Shown here: one piece after another, positions 26,418 to 36,600 of the stretch
Layout: every line of letters starts with the position of its first letter
Position numbering within the stretch: the stretch's first letter is position 1
Source of the DNA: Paenibacillus spiritus
GTDB taxonomy: Bacteria; Bacillota; Bacilli; Paenibacillales; Paenibacillaceae
Direction of reading: 5' to 3'
Assembly: GCF_008710135.1 (NCBI RefSeq)
Contig: NZ_VYKK01000022.1
Span: forward strand, 186,001-250,000
Length of the DNA: 64,000 bases
The notes under the pieces: generated by a model
Databases searched by the model: none
What the model was told of the DNA's origin: nothing
The model's input: the letters and a program-made list of their open reading frames with translations, nothing else
Made by a program: the position numbers and the translations under genes

Positions 26418-27581
26418 CTATTCCGCAGCGTCCCCGCTCTTGGGCGCGCGCGGCGGGAGCGGACCGAAATACTGATAGTACTGGCATTCGATCCGTCCGT
26501 TGAACAGCTTGCGGCGCTTGTCCGCTTTGCGGCCGAAATAATGCTCGAACTGCTTGGAGGGACTGAGCGCGAAGAACGACCAGGTCGGGAGCTGCTTGGA
26601 CAGTCCGCCGAGCTGGCGGATCAGCCGTTCGACTTCCTCCTTGTCGCTGAGCCGTTCGCCGTAAGGCGGATTCGTGATGATGCAGCCGTACTCGCCTTCC
26701 GGCCGGGCCTTGGCGGCCGGAAGAACCGAGAAGGCAATCTCTTTGGCGAAGCCGGCGCTCTTCGCGGCCGCTTCGGCCACTTCGATGGCCTTGGGGTCGA
26801 TGTCGCTTCCCGCAAGCTGAAGCGGCACATCGTCGCGCACGGCGTCGAAGGCTTCCTCCCGGGCTTCCTCCCACAGCTGCTTCGGAAGCAGCGGCCAGTG
26901 TTCCGAGGGGAAGGAGCGGCGCAGGCCGGGGGCGATGTTCCAGGCGATCATCGCGGCTTCGACGAGCAGCGTGCCCGAACCGCAGCAGGGATCGTAGAGG
27001 GGACGGCTGCCGTTCCAGCGGCTGAGCTGGATCAGGGCGGCGGCCATCGTCTCCTTCAGCGGTGCCTCTGTAATCAGCTTGCGGTAGCCGCGCTTGTGGA
27101 GGGCAGGACCTGTCGTATCGAGCGTAATCAGCGCAACGTCGTTCAGCAGGATCACTTCGATGACAAAACGCGGGCCGTTCTCCGGGAACCATTCGGTCCG
27201 GTAGGTGCCCTTGAGCCGTTCGACAACCGCCTTCTTCACAATGCCCTGGGCCGCCGGGACGCTGGTCAGGAGCGATTTGTGGGACCGGCCCTCCACCGGG
27301 AATTCTCCGTTCTCGGGAATCCAGTCTTCCCAGGCGATCGCCTTGACGCCTTCGAACAATTCATCGAAGGTGCGGGCCGGGAACTGCGCCATCTTGACCA
27401 GAACCCGGTCCGAGGTCCGCAGCCAGAGGTTGCAGCGGCAAATGTCCGCCAAGCCGCCCCGGAACACGACTCTGCCGTTCTCCGTGACGGTCTCGTATCC
27501 AAGCTCGTTCAGTTCGCGCGCCACAATGGCCTCAAGGCCCATCGGCGCAGTTGCGATCAATTCCAGATTATCCAAATTCAC
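26418..27581 (-). CDS. THUMP-domain class I RNA methyltransferase (RlmL/YpsC type)
   Basis: The 387-residue product has an N-terminal ferredoxin-like plus THUMP region (about 5-160) and a C-terminal Rossmann methyltransferase. Motif I is DPCCGSGTLLVEAA, followed by SDIDPKAIEVA and the catalytic NPPYGER typical of N2-guanine or N6-adenine methylation. B. subtilis YpsC and E. coli RlmL (23S rRNA G2445) are the relatives. It is monocistronic and divergent from the O-methyltransferase gene with a gap of about 50 bases. Confidence 0.9.
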   Translation of the reverse strand: MNLDNLELIATAPMGLEAIVARELNELGYETVTENGRVVFRGGLADICRCNLWLRTSDRVLVKMAQFPARTFDELFEGVKAIAWEDWIPENGEFPVEGRSHKSLLTSVPAAQGIVKKAVVERLKGTYRTEWFPENGPRFVIEVILLNDVALITLDTTGPALHKRGYRKLITEAPLKETMAAALIQLSRWNGSRPLYDPCCGSGTLLVEAAMIAWNIAPGLRRSFPSEHWPLLPKQLWEEAREEAFDAVRDDVPLQLAGSDIDPKAIEVAEAAAKSAGFAKEIAFSVLPAAKARPEGEYGCIITNPPYGERLSDKEEVERLIRQLGGLSKQLPTWSFFALSPSKQFEHYFGRKADKRRKLFNGRIECQYYQYFGPLPPRAPKSGDAAE

Positions 27582-27630
27582 TTCAACTCCGTTATCTAGT
27601 ATTCATCTAATCCGAAAAGGAGATTAACCG

Positions 27631-28296
27631 ATGACCCAACCTTCATCCCCATCCCCCGAAGAATTTGCCGCCCAGGAGCGGTACAGTGAAGAACGCTACC
27701 CGGAAGACGGGCTGCTTCGCTCCGTCCGGCAGGCGATTGCAGAGGCCGGCATGCCTGAAGTATCCGTTGCGCCCGGGTACGGCCGGCTGCTTACGATGCT
27801 GGTAAGGCTGTCGGGAACCCGGCAGGCGCTGGAAATCGGCGCTCTGGGCGGGTACAGCGGCATCTGTCTGGCCCGGGGACTGCCGGCCGGAGGCCGGCTT
27901 ACCTCGCTCGAGCTGAAGCCCGAGTATGCGGCTATGGCCCGTACGCATCTGGAGGCCGCCGGGTTCGGCGCAGCGGTGGACTACCGCATCGGCCCCGCGC
28001 TGGAGAGCCTGAAGCAGCTCGAGGCGGAAGGCCGGAGATTCGGCTTCTTCTTCATTGACGCCGACAAGGAGAATTACCCGGATTATCTGGAGGCGGCCAT
28101 CCGCCTGGCCGAGCCCGGCGCGGTCATCGCCGGGGATAATCTCTTCCTGCGCGGCCGGACGCTGAACCCTGCCAAGAACGGGCCTGCGGTTCAGGCGATG
28201 CGCCGGTTCAATGAGACCATCGCCGGCGATCCCCGGCTGGAGAGCACGATCCTTCCGGCCTACGACGGACTGGCGCTGGCGATCGTGCGGGGCTGA
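27631..28296 (+). CDS. O-methyltransferase (YrrM/CaffeoylCoA-OMT family)
   Basis: The 221-residue product has the family core: LEIGALGGYSGICLA (motif I), LTSLELKPEYAAMA, FFFIDADKENYPDYLE with metal-binding acidic residues, and GAVIAGDNLFLRG. It uses SAM and probably a divalent metal. B. subtilis YrrM methylates tRNA 5-hydroxyuridine and is a possible relative, but catechol-type substrates cannot be excluded. AAAGGAG lies before the ATG. Confidence 0.87.
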   Translation: MTQPSSPSPEEFAAQERYSEERYPEDGLLRSVRQAIAEAGMPEVSVAPGYGRLLTMLVRLSGTRQALEIGALGGYSGICLARGLPAGGRLTSLELKPEYAAMARTHLEAAGFGAAVDYRIGPALESLKQLEAEGRRFGFFFIDADKENYPDYLEAAIRLAEPGAVIAGDNLFLRGRTLNPAKNGPAVQAMRRFNETIAGDPRLESTILPAYDGLALAIVRG

Positions 28297-28324
28297 TCCC
28301 CTGCGGCGCGGCCTTTGGGGCCGT

Positions 28325-29557
28325 CTAGCGGAACAGCCGCAGCGGCGTCTCGCGGTACAGCTTGAATCGCACCCAGACGGTATTCAGCAGCAGCAGCCCG
28401 CCGGATACGATGAACAGCCCCTCGATGCCGATGTAGCCGGAGAGCACGCCGCCCAGCAGGGCTCCCGTCATATTGCCGAGCGCAAGCGTGCTGCTGTTGA
28501 AGCCGAAGGCCCGGCTCTCCTTGCCGTCAGGCGTATAGGACCGGATAAGCGCGTTGACGCTGGGCAGCAGGCCGCCCATGAACACGCCCATCAGGAACCG
28601 GACGACAATGAGCTGCCAGACGGACGTAACGAAAGACTGCGGAATCAGGAACAGCGCCGCTCCGATAAGCGCGTAGGTCAGAATCCGGTGGGCGCCCATC
28701 CGGTCGCTGAGCCTGCCGAGAATCGGTGAAGCGATCATGTTGGAAATGCCCGTCACCGCCGTTACGAGACCCGCCCAGAAGGCGATATCCTCCGGCGTGC
28801 CGTGCAGCTTCTCCACATAGATCGGCAGCAGCGCCATCGGACTGATCATCGCGAATTGCAGCAGGAACGTGACGCCGAAGAGAGCCGGAAGCTGGGGAAT
28901 CCGGGCGAGTTCCCGGAAGCCCTGATAGACGGATACCTTCGGCTGATGCAGCGCCTCTTCGCGGTTGAAGTTCTCTTTGACCAGGAAGAGGGCCAGCAGC
29001 GAAGCGACGAACAGAAGCGCCCCCACAACGTAGAATATCGGCCGGAAGCCGATATAGTCGGCCATCAGCCCGCCGATCAGCGGACCCAGAATCGTGCCGG
29101 CGACCGAGCCCGACTGCATCATGCCCATCGCGAAGCCCGTTCGGTGCTTCGGCGTGGTGCCGGAGACGAGCGCGATGGAGGCCGGGTTGAAGCCCGAGAT
29201 GGTGCCGTTGAGAAGCCGCAGCAGAAGGAGCTGCCAGGGCGTCTGGGCGAAGCCCATCAGAACGATGACAACGGCCATGCCGAAGCCGGAGCGCAGGAGC
29301 ATGATTTTGCGTCCGTATTTGTCCGCCAGAGAGCCCCACAAGGGCTGAAAGATGAACGAGGTCATGAAGTTGGCGGCAAAAATCAGACCGGCCCAGACCC
29401 CGACCGCGTCGCCGCGGACGCCGAGATCCTGGGCCAGATACAGCGACAGGAACGGGGTAATCATCGTCATCCCCGCGTTGACCAGGAACTGTCCGAACCA
29501 CAGCACAATGAGATTGATGCTCCAGGTCTCGAGCGTTCCCCATTTCATCTTCTTCAA
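28325..29557 (-). CDS. Major facilitator superfamily transporter (multidrug type)
   Basis: The 410-residue product has 12 hydrophobic segments, FQPLWGSLADKYGRKIMLL as the motif A loop, and LLLRLLNGTISGFNPAS and GAHRILTY in the second half. It fits the DHA1 drug:H+ antiporters. The frame runs upstream to 29668, but that would cover the regulatory dyads of hemE. A TTG at 29557, 4 bases after GTGGGG, or an ATG at 29548 is more likely. The substrate is unknown. Confidence 0.87.
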   Translation of the reverse strand: MKKMKWGTLETWSINLIVLWFGQFLVNAGMTMITPFLSLYLAQDLGVRGDAVGVWAGLIFAANFMTSFIFQPLWGSLADKYGRKIMLLRSGFGMAVVIVLMGFAQTPWQLLLLRLLNGTISGFNPASIALVSGTTPKHRTGFAMGMMQSGSVAGTILGPLIGGLMADYIGFRPIFYVVGALLFVASLLALFLVKENFNREEALHQPKVSVYQGFRELARIPQLPALFGVTFLLQFAMISPMALLPIYVEKLHGTPEDIAFWAGLVTAVTGISNMIASPILGRLSDRMGAHRILTYALIGAALFLIPQSFVTSVWQLIVVRFLMGVFMGGLLPSVNALIRSYTPDGKESRAFGFNSSTLALGNMTGALLGGVLSGYIGIEGLFIVSGGLLLLNTVWVRFKLYRETPLRLFR

Positions 29558-29653
29558 TGTGCCCCACTTCCCTTCTCTAACCATGATGTCCGGTAAAAGA
29601 TGCCATGAAGCAGTATACCACAAATCGACAATCGGCGTTGAAATGCCCCCGGA

Positions 29654-29669
29654 TGTGACAGATGTCACA
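29654..29669. promoter_or_regulatory. FNR/CRP-type dyad TGTGA-N6-TCACA upstream of hemE
   Basis: TGTGACAGATGTCACA is a perfect 16-base inverted repeat with the form used by Fnr and CRP relatives. Its centre lies about 74 bases before the probable hemE transcription start. It lies between divergent MFS and hemE genes. Confidence 0.55.
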
Positions 29670-29691
29670 GGAATGTCAACTCTCCGGGCAG

Positions 29692-29709
29692 TTGTGACGG
29701 TTGTTACAA
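29692..29709. promoter_or_regulatory. Rex/FNR-like dyad overlapping the hemE -35 region
   Basis: TTGTGACGGTTGTTACAA has the Rex form TTGTGA-N6-TCACAA with one mismatch. It covers the -35 element, so binding would block the promoter. Confidence 0.5.
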
Positions 29710-29729
29710 ACTTTTAAAACAGGCATAAT
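29701..29729 (+). promoter_or_regulatory. Probable promoter of the hem operon
   Basis: TTGTTA (29701-29706), 17 bases, CATAAT (29724-29729). A start near 29736 leaves a short leader before hemE. Confidence 0.5.
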
Positions 29730-29769
29730 ATAAAGATGACAATCCGATCAAGAAGATGGAGACCTTATC

Positions 29770-30843
29770 ATGACCTATAACGATACTTTTATCCGGGCGT
29801 GCCGCCGGCAGGAGACGGATTATGTGCCCGTGTGGTACATGCGCCAGGCCGGCCGCTACGACCCCGAATACCGCAAGATCAAGGAGAAATACTCGCTGCT
29901 CGAGATTTGCCGGCAGCCCGAGCTGGCGGCGGAAGTGACGCTGATGCCGGTGAAGAAGCTGGGCGTCGATGCGGCAATTCTGTATTCCGACATTATGAAT
30001 CCGGTAGCTTCGCTGGGCGTCGAATTTGATATTGTCAAAAATATCGGCCCGGTCATCGAGAATCCGATCCGCAGCGCGGCCGATGTAGACCGGCTGAAGC
30101 CGATCGACGTGGAAGGCGATCTCGGCCATATCCTCGAGACGATCGCCATTCTGGACCGGGAGCTGGACGTGCCGCTGATCACATTCGCCGGGGCTCCGTT
30201 CACCATCGCCAGCTATCTTGTAGAAGGACGGCCGTCGAAGAGCTACATTCGGACCAAGGAGCTGATGTACGGCCAGCCGCAGGTCTGGTTCAAGCTGATG
30301 GACAAGCTCGGCGATATGGTCATCGCCTATCTGCGCAGCCATGTCAAGAGCGGCGGGAAGGCGTTCCAGCTGTTCGACAGCTGGGTCGGGGCGCTGGCGC
30401 CGGAAGATTTCCGGACGTACGTTCTGCCTACGGTCACCCGTATTTTTGCCGAGCTGGCCGATCTGGATGTGCCCAAAATCTACTTCCCGGGCGTAGCCTC
30501 CGGCGAACTGCTGCCCGAGCTGTCGGACTTGCGTGCCGATGTGATCGGGCTGGATTGGCGGGTGTCCATCGCCGAAGGACGGCGGCGCACCGGCGGACGG
30601 TTCGCGGTTCAGGGCAATCTGGACCCGTATCTGCTGACGGCGCCGGACGAGATGCTGAAGGAACGGGCCAAGCGCCTGATCGACGAAGGCGTGAAGGAGC
30701 CCGGTTATATTTTCAACCTGGGACACGGCCTGTATCCGGAAGCTTCTCTGGACAAGCTAAAGGAACTGACGGACTGCATTCATGAATATTCCCAGGAACT
30801 TCTTGCCGGTACCCGACCGTCCGGCGCCGTTCCATCCAACTAA
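29770..30843 (+). CDS. hemE: Uroporphyrinogen decarboxylase
   Basis: The 357-residue enzyme converts uroporphyrinogen III to coproporphyrinogen III. The family signatures are plain: PVWYMRQAGRYDPEYR near the N-terminus, ITFAGAPFTIASYLVEG, FDSWVGALAPEDF and GLDWRVSIAEGRR. The ATG follows ATGGAG. It is first in a three-gene unit with hemH and hemY, and hemA-hemL-type early genes are not in view. Confidence 0.97.
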   Translation: MTYNDTFIRACRRQETDYVPVWYMRQAGRYDPEYRKIKEKYSLLEICRQPELAAEVTLMPVKKLGVDAAILYSDIMNPVASLGVEFDIVKNIGPVIENPIRSAADVDRLKPIDVEGDLGHILETIAILDRELDVPLITFAGAPFTIASYLVEGRPSKSYIRTKELMYGQPQVWFKLMDKLGDMVIAYLRSHVKSGGKAFQLFDSWVGALAPEDFRTYVLPTVTRIFAELADLDVPKIYFPGVASGELLPELSDLRADVIGLDWRVSIAEGRRRTGGRFAVQGNLDPYLLTAPDEMLKERAKRLIDEGVKEPGYIFNLGHGLYPEASLDKLKELTDCIHEYSQELLAGTRPSGAVPSN

Positions 30844-30865
30844 TAATCGTATGAGGTGAGGATTC

Positions 30866-31822
30866 GTGACAACCCAAATCGGTGTACTGGTCATGTCGTA
30901 CGGAACCCCGGACAGCCTGGAGGGCGTTGAGGCTTATTACACACATATCCGCCGCGGCAATCCGCCGAGCGAAGAACAGCTCCGCGAGCTGAAGGACCGC
31001 TACGAAGCCATCGTCGGCGGGGTCTTCCCGCTCAGAGAGAATACGGACCGCCAGGTAGCGGCTCTGCAGGAGACGCTGGACCGCGAGAACCAGGACCCGG
31101 CCGTCCGTTATGTCTGCTATCAGGGACTCAAGCATGCCCATCCTTTCATTGAAGACGGCGTGGACAAGATGGCAAAAGACGGGATCAAGCGGGCCGTCGG
31201 CATTGTGCTTGCGCCGCATTACTCGTCGATGAGCGTGGGCGGCTACATCAAGCGCGCCCGGGAGCGCGCCCAGGAACACGGTATTGAAATGGCATTCGTC
31301 GAGAGCTATCATCTGCATCCGCTGCTGATTGATACGCTCAGCCGCCGGGTGTCGCAGCGGCTGGACGAATATGAGGAAGCCGGCGCGAAGCGGGAAGAGG
31401 TCAAGGTGCTGTTCAGCGCCCACAGCCTGCCGGAGCGGATTCTCGCCATGGGCGATCCGTACCGCGACCAGCTGCTGGCGACTTCGCAGGCCATTGCCGA
31501 GCGCACCGGCGTGACGAACTGGGAATTCACCTGGCAGAGCGCCGGACGGACGTCGGAGCCGTGGCTGGGTCCCGACATTCTCGATACGCTGCACCGCCTG
31601 AGCACGGAGCAGGTGGAAGATGTGCTGTCCGCGCCGGTCGGCTTCGTATCGGACCATCTTGAAGTGCTGTACGACCTGGATATTGAAGCCCAGGCGGTTG
31701 CGCGTGAACTGGACATGCGGCTGATGCGGATCGAATCGCTGAATAGCGATCCCGCCTATATGTCGGTGCTGAGCGATGTTGTGCGCAGCAAGGCGGGCGA
31801 GTGGAAGGCGGATCAGAAATGA
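30866..31822 (+). CDS. hemH: Coproporphyrin/protoporphyrin ferrochelatase
   Basis: The 318-residue enzyme inserts ferrous iron into the porphyrin ring. In Firmicutes the substrate is coproporphyrin III (CpfC). Visible motifs are VLVMSYGTPDS, VLAPHYSSMSVGGY with the metal-site His, LFSAHSLPERIL and WQSAGRTSEPWLGP with the conserved Glu. The GTG start follows GAGGTGAGGA. Its TGA overlaps the hemY ATG by 4 bp. Confidence 0.95.
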   Translation: MTTQIGVLVMSYGTPDSLEGVEAYYTHIRRGNPPSEEQLRELKDRYEAIVGGVFPLRENTDRQVAALQETLDRENQDPAVRYVCYQGLKHAHPFIEDGVDKMAKDGIKRAVGIVLAPHYSSMSVGGYIKRARERAQEHGIEMAFVESYHLHPLLIDTLSRRVSQRLDEYEEAGAKREEVKVLFSAHSLPERILAMGDPYRDQLLATSQAIAERTGVTNWEFTWQSAGRTSEPWLGPDILDTLHRLSTEQVEDVLSAPVGFVSDHLEVLYDLDIEAQAVARELDMRLMRIESLNSDPAYMSVLSDVVRSKAGEWKADQK

Positions 31823-33252
31823 GCGCTGCTCCGCGGAATGTAGTCATTATCGGCGGCGGGCTGAGTGGACTCAGCGCCGCCTTTTACGTGCGCAAGCATT
31901 ACCGGGCAGCGGGAGTGGAGCCGCACATTACCGTTGTGGAACGGGACCGGGTGCTTGGGGGCAAGATTGAAACCTTGCGCAAGGAAGGCTTCGTCATCGA
32001 GAAGGGCCCGGATTCCTATCTGGCCCGGAAGCAGGAGATGACCGACCTGGCTGCGGAGCTGGGCGTGGACCGCGAGCTGACGACGACCAATCCGAATGCC
32101 AAGAAGACGTATATCCTGCAAGGCGGCCGGCTCCATCCGATGCCGGCCGGGCTGGTGCTCGGCATTCCCACCGAGTTGAAGCCGTTCTGGAAGAGCCGGA
32201 TCGTCTCGCTGCCGGGCAAGCTGCGGGCGATGATGGATTTTGTCATCCCGCCCCGAAAGAGCGGGGAGGACGAATCGCTTGGAGCGCTTGTGGAACGCCG
32301 GCTTGGACGGGAAGTGCTGGAGAAGATGACCGAGCCTCTGCTGGCGGGAATCTATGCAGGAGACATGCATGCGATCAGTCTCCAATCCACCTTCCCCCAA
32401 TTCGGCGAGGTGGAACGCCAGTATGGCAGTCTGATCCGGGGAATGACAAGCGGCCGGAAGCCTGCCGAGACCCATACGGGAACGAAGAAGAGCGCTTTTC
32501 TCACTTTCAGACAGGGACTCCAGACGCTGACCTCGGCGCTGGTTGAAGACCTCAAGCGGGATGCGGACCTGCGGACAGGGAGCGGCGCTGCCGCCATTGT
32601 CCGCAATGACGGAATTTCGGCGGGCAGCAGGTATACGGTCATCCTCGAGAACGGTGAACGGCTCCCGGCGGACGATGTTTACATTACTGTGCAGAACTTC
32701 GCGGCGGCGGAGTTGCTCCGTCCGCATGTCGAGGTCTCGGCGCTGGATGCCGTGAACTACGTAACTGTAGCCAATGTGGTCATGGCCTTCTCCGGCCAGG
32801 AGCTGGACGGCGGATTCGACGGATCGGGCTTTCTGGTGCCGCGCACGGAGGGGCGAGGCATTACGGCCTGCACCTGGACCTCCGCCAAATGGCTGCATAC
32901 CGCTCCAGAAGACCGGGTGCTGCTGCGCTGTTACGTGGGCCGGGCCGGAGACGAGCAGAAAGCGATGCTTCCGGACGGAGAACTGGAAGAGCTGGTCCGC
33001 AAGGATCTGAGGGAAGTGATGGGCGTGACAGCCAAGCCGTTGTTCACGGAGATCACCCGTCTGCCGAAGTCGATGCCGCAGTATCCGGTCGGTCACCCGG
33101 CCGGCATTGCGGCGCTGCGGAACGAACTTGGGACCGCCCTTCCGGGCGTGCAAGTCTTCGGGGCAGGCTATGACGGCATCGGCATGCCCGACTGCATCAA
33201 GCATGCCAAGCTGGCGGCGCAGAAGGCTGCGGAACAGCTTCGTCAGGGATAG
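31819..33252 (+). CDS. hemY: Coproporphyrinogen III oxidase, oxygen-dependent FAD type (HemY/CgoX)
   Basis: The 477-residue flavoprotein oxidises coproporphyrinogen III in the Gram-positive heme route. It has the FAD Rossmann motif IIGGGLSGLSAAFYV, then VVERDRVLGGKIETL, EKGPDSYLARK and the C-terminal GAGYDGIGMPDCI FAD-binding block. The ATG at 31819 overlaps the hemH stop and follows GGAAGGCGG; a GTG six codons earlier is less likely. hemQ/chdC, the last gene of this route, is not in the window. Confidence 0.94.
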   Translation: MSAAPRNVVIIGGGLSGLSAAFYVRKHYRAAGVEPHITVVERDRVLGGKIETLRKEGFVIEKGPDSYLARKQEMTDLAAELGVDRELTTTNPNAKKTYILQGGRLHPMPAGLVLGIPTELKPFWKSRIVSLPGKLRAMMDFVIPPRKSGEDESLGALVERRLGREVLEKMTEPLLAGIYAGDMHAISLQSTFPQFGEVERQYGSLIRGMTSGRKPAETHTGTKKSAFLTFRQGLQTLTSALVEDLKRDADLRTGSGAAAIVRNDGISAGSRYTVILENGERLPADDVYITVQNFAAAELLRPHVEVSALDAVNYVTVANVVMAFSGQELDGGFDGSGFLVPRTEGRGITACTWTSAKWLHTAPEDRVLLRCYVGRAGDEQKAMLPDGELEELVRKDLREVMGVTAKPLFTEITRLPKSMPQYPVGHPAGIAALRNELGTALPGVQVFGAGYDGIGMPDCIKHAKLAAQKAAEQLRQG

Positions 33253-33300
33253 CAGGTGAAGCGGCGACCGAGAGCGGCTATACCGTCTTGTACTAAAGCA

Positions 33301-33342
33301 CCGGCCGTTTTGGGGGAGTTCCCTTATACGGCCGGTTTTGTT
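33301..33342 (+). terminator. Terminator of the hem operon
   Basis: Stem CCGGCCGT/ACGGCCGG with a 19-base loop is followed by TTTTGTT. Confidence 0.75.
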
Positions 33343-33424
33343 ATTCCGTAAGGGAGGCGAACGTCCCGGGTCTTTGGGGGCAACCGATTGCTGGCATCGG
33401 GGAGCAACTGAACGAAATGGTGGA

Positions 33425-33453
33425 TTGACTGAAAAAAATGTCTATAATATAAT
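33425..33453 (+). promoter_or_regulatory. Sigma-A promoter of the amylase gene
   Basis: TTGACT (33425-33430), 17 bases, TATAAT (33448-33453). Transcription should begin near 33460, leaving an untranslated leader of about 165 bases. Confidence 0.8.
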
Positions 33454-33458
33454 CGGCC

Positions 33459-33472
33459 TGTAAGCGCATTCA
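33459..33472 (+). promoter_or_regulatory. cre site (CcpA operator) at the amylase transcription start
   Basis: TGTAAGCGCATTCA fits TGNAANCGNWWNCA at every fixed position and covers the expected start point, the position that gives the strongest repression. Confidence 0.75.
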
Positions 33473-33524
33473 GCCTTGTCCTGGTTCATGCAAACGAGAG
33501 GAGGTCTTCTTTTTTAACTGAAAT

Positions 33525-33538
33525 TGCAAACGTTTGCA
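33525..33538 (+). promoter_or_regulatory. Second cre site in the amylase leader
   Basis: TGCAAACGTTTGCA is a perfectly symmetrical match to the cre consensus about 65 bases into the transcript. Weaker partial matches lie at 33489 and 33579. Confidence 0.72.
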
Positions 33539-33624
33539 CCAACACTGTGTCGCAATGTCACTTCAAGCCAATGCCGTTGGAAACGCTTGGGTATCACACT
33601 AATTTATTTCTGGGGGGAATTTGA

Positions 33625-36600
33625 TTGGTAACGAAGCAAGCCCGAAGAATACTGTCTTTGCTGCTGTCCGCAGCCTTATGCATCAGCCTGCTCATCGGCC
33701 TGTCGGGCGGGGCTGAGGCCAGCAGCACGACGTATGCGGTATCGTATACGAATTCGACTGCAACGGCAGTCAAGCTGCACTGGACAACGAATAACTGGTC
33801 CTCATATACCGACACCGCCATGATTAAGAGCGGAACGTCCTTCACTGCCAATGTTGCCGTGGACGAGGGCGCTACGCTGACTTACTGTTATCACATCACG
33901 GCTCCGACAGACACATGGGACAACAACGGCGGCAAGAACTGGACAGTCGTTGTTCCCGTCAAGGGCAAGTATGAAGCCGAGAATTCGGCGCTGAGCGGCG
34001 GCGCGAAGGTCAATACCGACCATACCGGCTACACCGGCACCGGCTTTGTCGACGGGATGACCGCCGTGAACGCAGCGGCCGCCTTCACGGTTCAAGCCGA
34101 CACCGCAGGTTCCTACAATGCGGCGCTGCATTATGCCAATGCCACGGGCAGCGCCAAGAACCTGTCTTTATACGTGAACGGCTCCAAGGTCAAGCAGGTC
34201 AGTCTCGCCACCCTTGCGAACTGGAATACATGGGCAGACCAGACGGCATCGGTCACGCTGAACGCGGGCAGCAATACGATCGCCTACAAGTATGACTCCG
34301 GCGACACCGGCAATGTCAACCTGGATTATCTGCAGGTTTCGGCGGTTACAACGCCTTCTCCTACGCCTACAGCAACTCCTACAGCAACTCCTACAGCAAC
34401 TCCTACAGCAACTCCTACAGCAACGCCGACCGTGACGCCGACCGCGACGCCGACCGCAACGGCTACGGCAACACCGACGGCTACGGCAACGCCTACCCCG
34501 ACCGCTACGGTAACGCCTACCCCGACCGCTACAGCGACCGCTCTGACGGTTCACTTCAAGAAGCCTTCCACCTGGGCATCCACAGTTCGGATTCACTACT
34601 GGAATCCGACGCCTTCCACCGTTCCGACAAGCGGAGCATGGCCGGGCGTGCTGATGACAGCAGAAGGCAACGACTGGTACAAGTACACGATTTCGGGTGC
34701 AACGGCAGCCAGCGTCATCTTCAACGACGGCAGCAAGCAGACCTCCGATCTGGTCCGCAGCGCCAAAGAAGGCTGGTACTATACAGACAATGCCTGGTAT
34801 GACGCGAATCCTGAGGCTCCGCAGGTGCCGGTCATCAAGGCTTCTCCGGCTCCGGGAACCTATGACACGGCGCAAACGGTCGCACTGACCGGCAGCAATG
34901 CGGGAGACAAAATTTATTACACGACCAACGGTTCCACGCCGACCACCTCGTCGACGCTGTATACGGCGCCGATCCCGGTCGCTTCATCGATGACGATCAA
35001 GGCATTCGGCGTCAATTCCGCGGGGCAATCGGGCACTGTGTCCTCCTTTGCCTATGTCATTGACCTCAATGCGGATCTGCAGGCGCCGACAATTACGGCC
35101 AATCTGCCGGTCAAGACCTCCACATCGGTAAGTGTATCCTTCAATCTCAAGGATAACAAAGCCGGTACCGTATCCGCTTATTACACGGACAATGGAACGG
35201 AGCCTACAACCAGCTCCAAGCTCTACATCAGCGGCAACGCCCTGTCGGGTCTGGCCGGACCTGCCATTGTTCTGACCAAGGCTGCCACGCTGAAGTTCCT
35301 GGTTGTGGACGCGGCCGGCAACAAGACGACGCAGAGTTACTACTACTCGGTCGGCGGCCGTGGAGATTTCCGCGAAGACTCCATTTATTTTGTCATGACC
35401 TCCCGGTTCTATGACGGCGATCCCAGCAACAATAAGCATGCCTGGGATGACGCCAAAGCTGGCAATCCGGATGCCGATCCGGCCTACAGGGGAGATTTCA
35501 AGGGCCTGATCCAGAAGCTTGACTACATCAAGGCGCTAGGCTTCAGCGCCATCTGGATTACGCCAGTTGTGCAGAATGCCAGCGGCTATGATTACCACGG
35601 CTATCATGCAATCAATTTTGCCAAGGTAGACCCCCGTTACGAATCGGCGGGAGCTTCCTATCAGGATCTGATTGCGGCCGCCCATGCCAAAGGGCTGAAG
35701 ATTATTCAGGATATTGTGGTGAACCACACCGGCAATTTTGGCGAGGAGAACCTGTTCCCGATGTTCAAGAAGGACCCGACGAAGGCGGATACCTCCGCGA
35801 ATCTGGTCAAGATCACCGACAAGCTGCCGGCGAACTATGATACCATGACGCCGGACCAGCAGTATCAGGCCCGGATCAACCTGATGAAGAATGCCGATAC
35901 GAACAACAATATTTACCACACCGAGAAGAGTCTGTCCTGGGAGTCCTATACGGTGCAGACCGGCCAGATCGCCGGCGACTGCGTGGACCTCAACACCGAG
36001 AATCCGGTGGTAGACCAGTATCTGATTGATACGTACAACAAGTACATCGACATGGGCGTTGACGCGTTCCGCGTGGATACGGTCAAGCATGTCAGCCGTT
36101 ACATCTTCAACCGCTACTTCATCCCGGCCTGGAAAACGCATGGCGGCTCCGATTTCTATATCTTCGGCGAAGTGGCAACCCGCTACCGCGATGTCTGGAA
36201 CAGCGGAATTCCGGCGATTTCGACTCCGTTCTATACCTGGAAGGAATCCAAAGCCTATCCGGGAGATACGGTGAACGACTATGCCGCCAACAAGCTGTCC
36301 GTGGAACAGAACTGGGCCGACAACCAGAACGTAGCAACCCAGCCGACCTCGAACAATGCGTTCCTGGAAGGCAACAACTACCATACGCCGGATTATTCCA
36401 AGAAGTCCGGTATGGATGTTATCGACTTCCCGATGCATTGGTCGTTCAAGACGGCGCAGGAAGCCTTCGGCATGCGCAGCGGCGACAAGTATTACAATGA
36501 CGCCACCTGGAATGTAACCTACGTCGATTCCCACGACTATGCGCCGGACGGTGCGCCGGAGAACCAGCGTTTCGCCGGCACCCAGGATACCTGGGCCGAG

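Noticed and set aside
34366..34540. Tandem repeats considered as a CRISPR or satellite array
   Set aside because: The unit is 12 bp with no spacers and codes in frame for a Pro-Thr linker.
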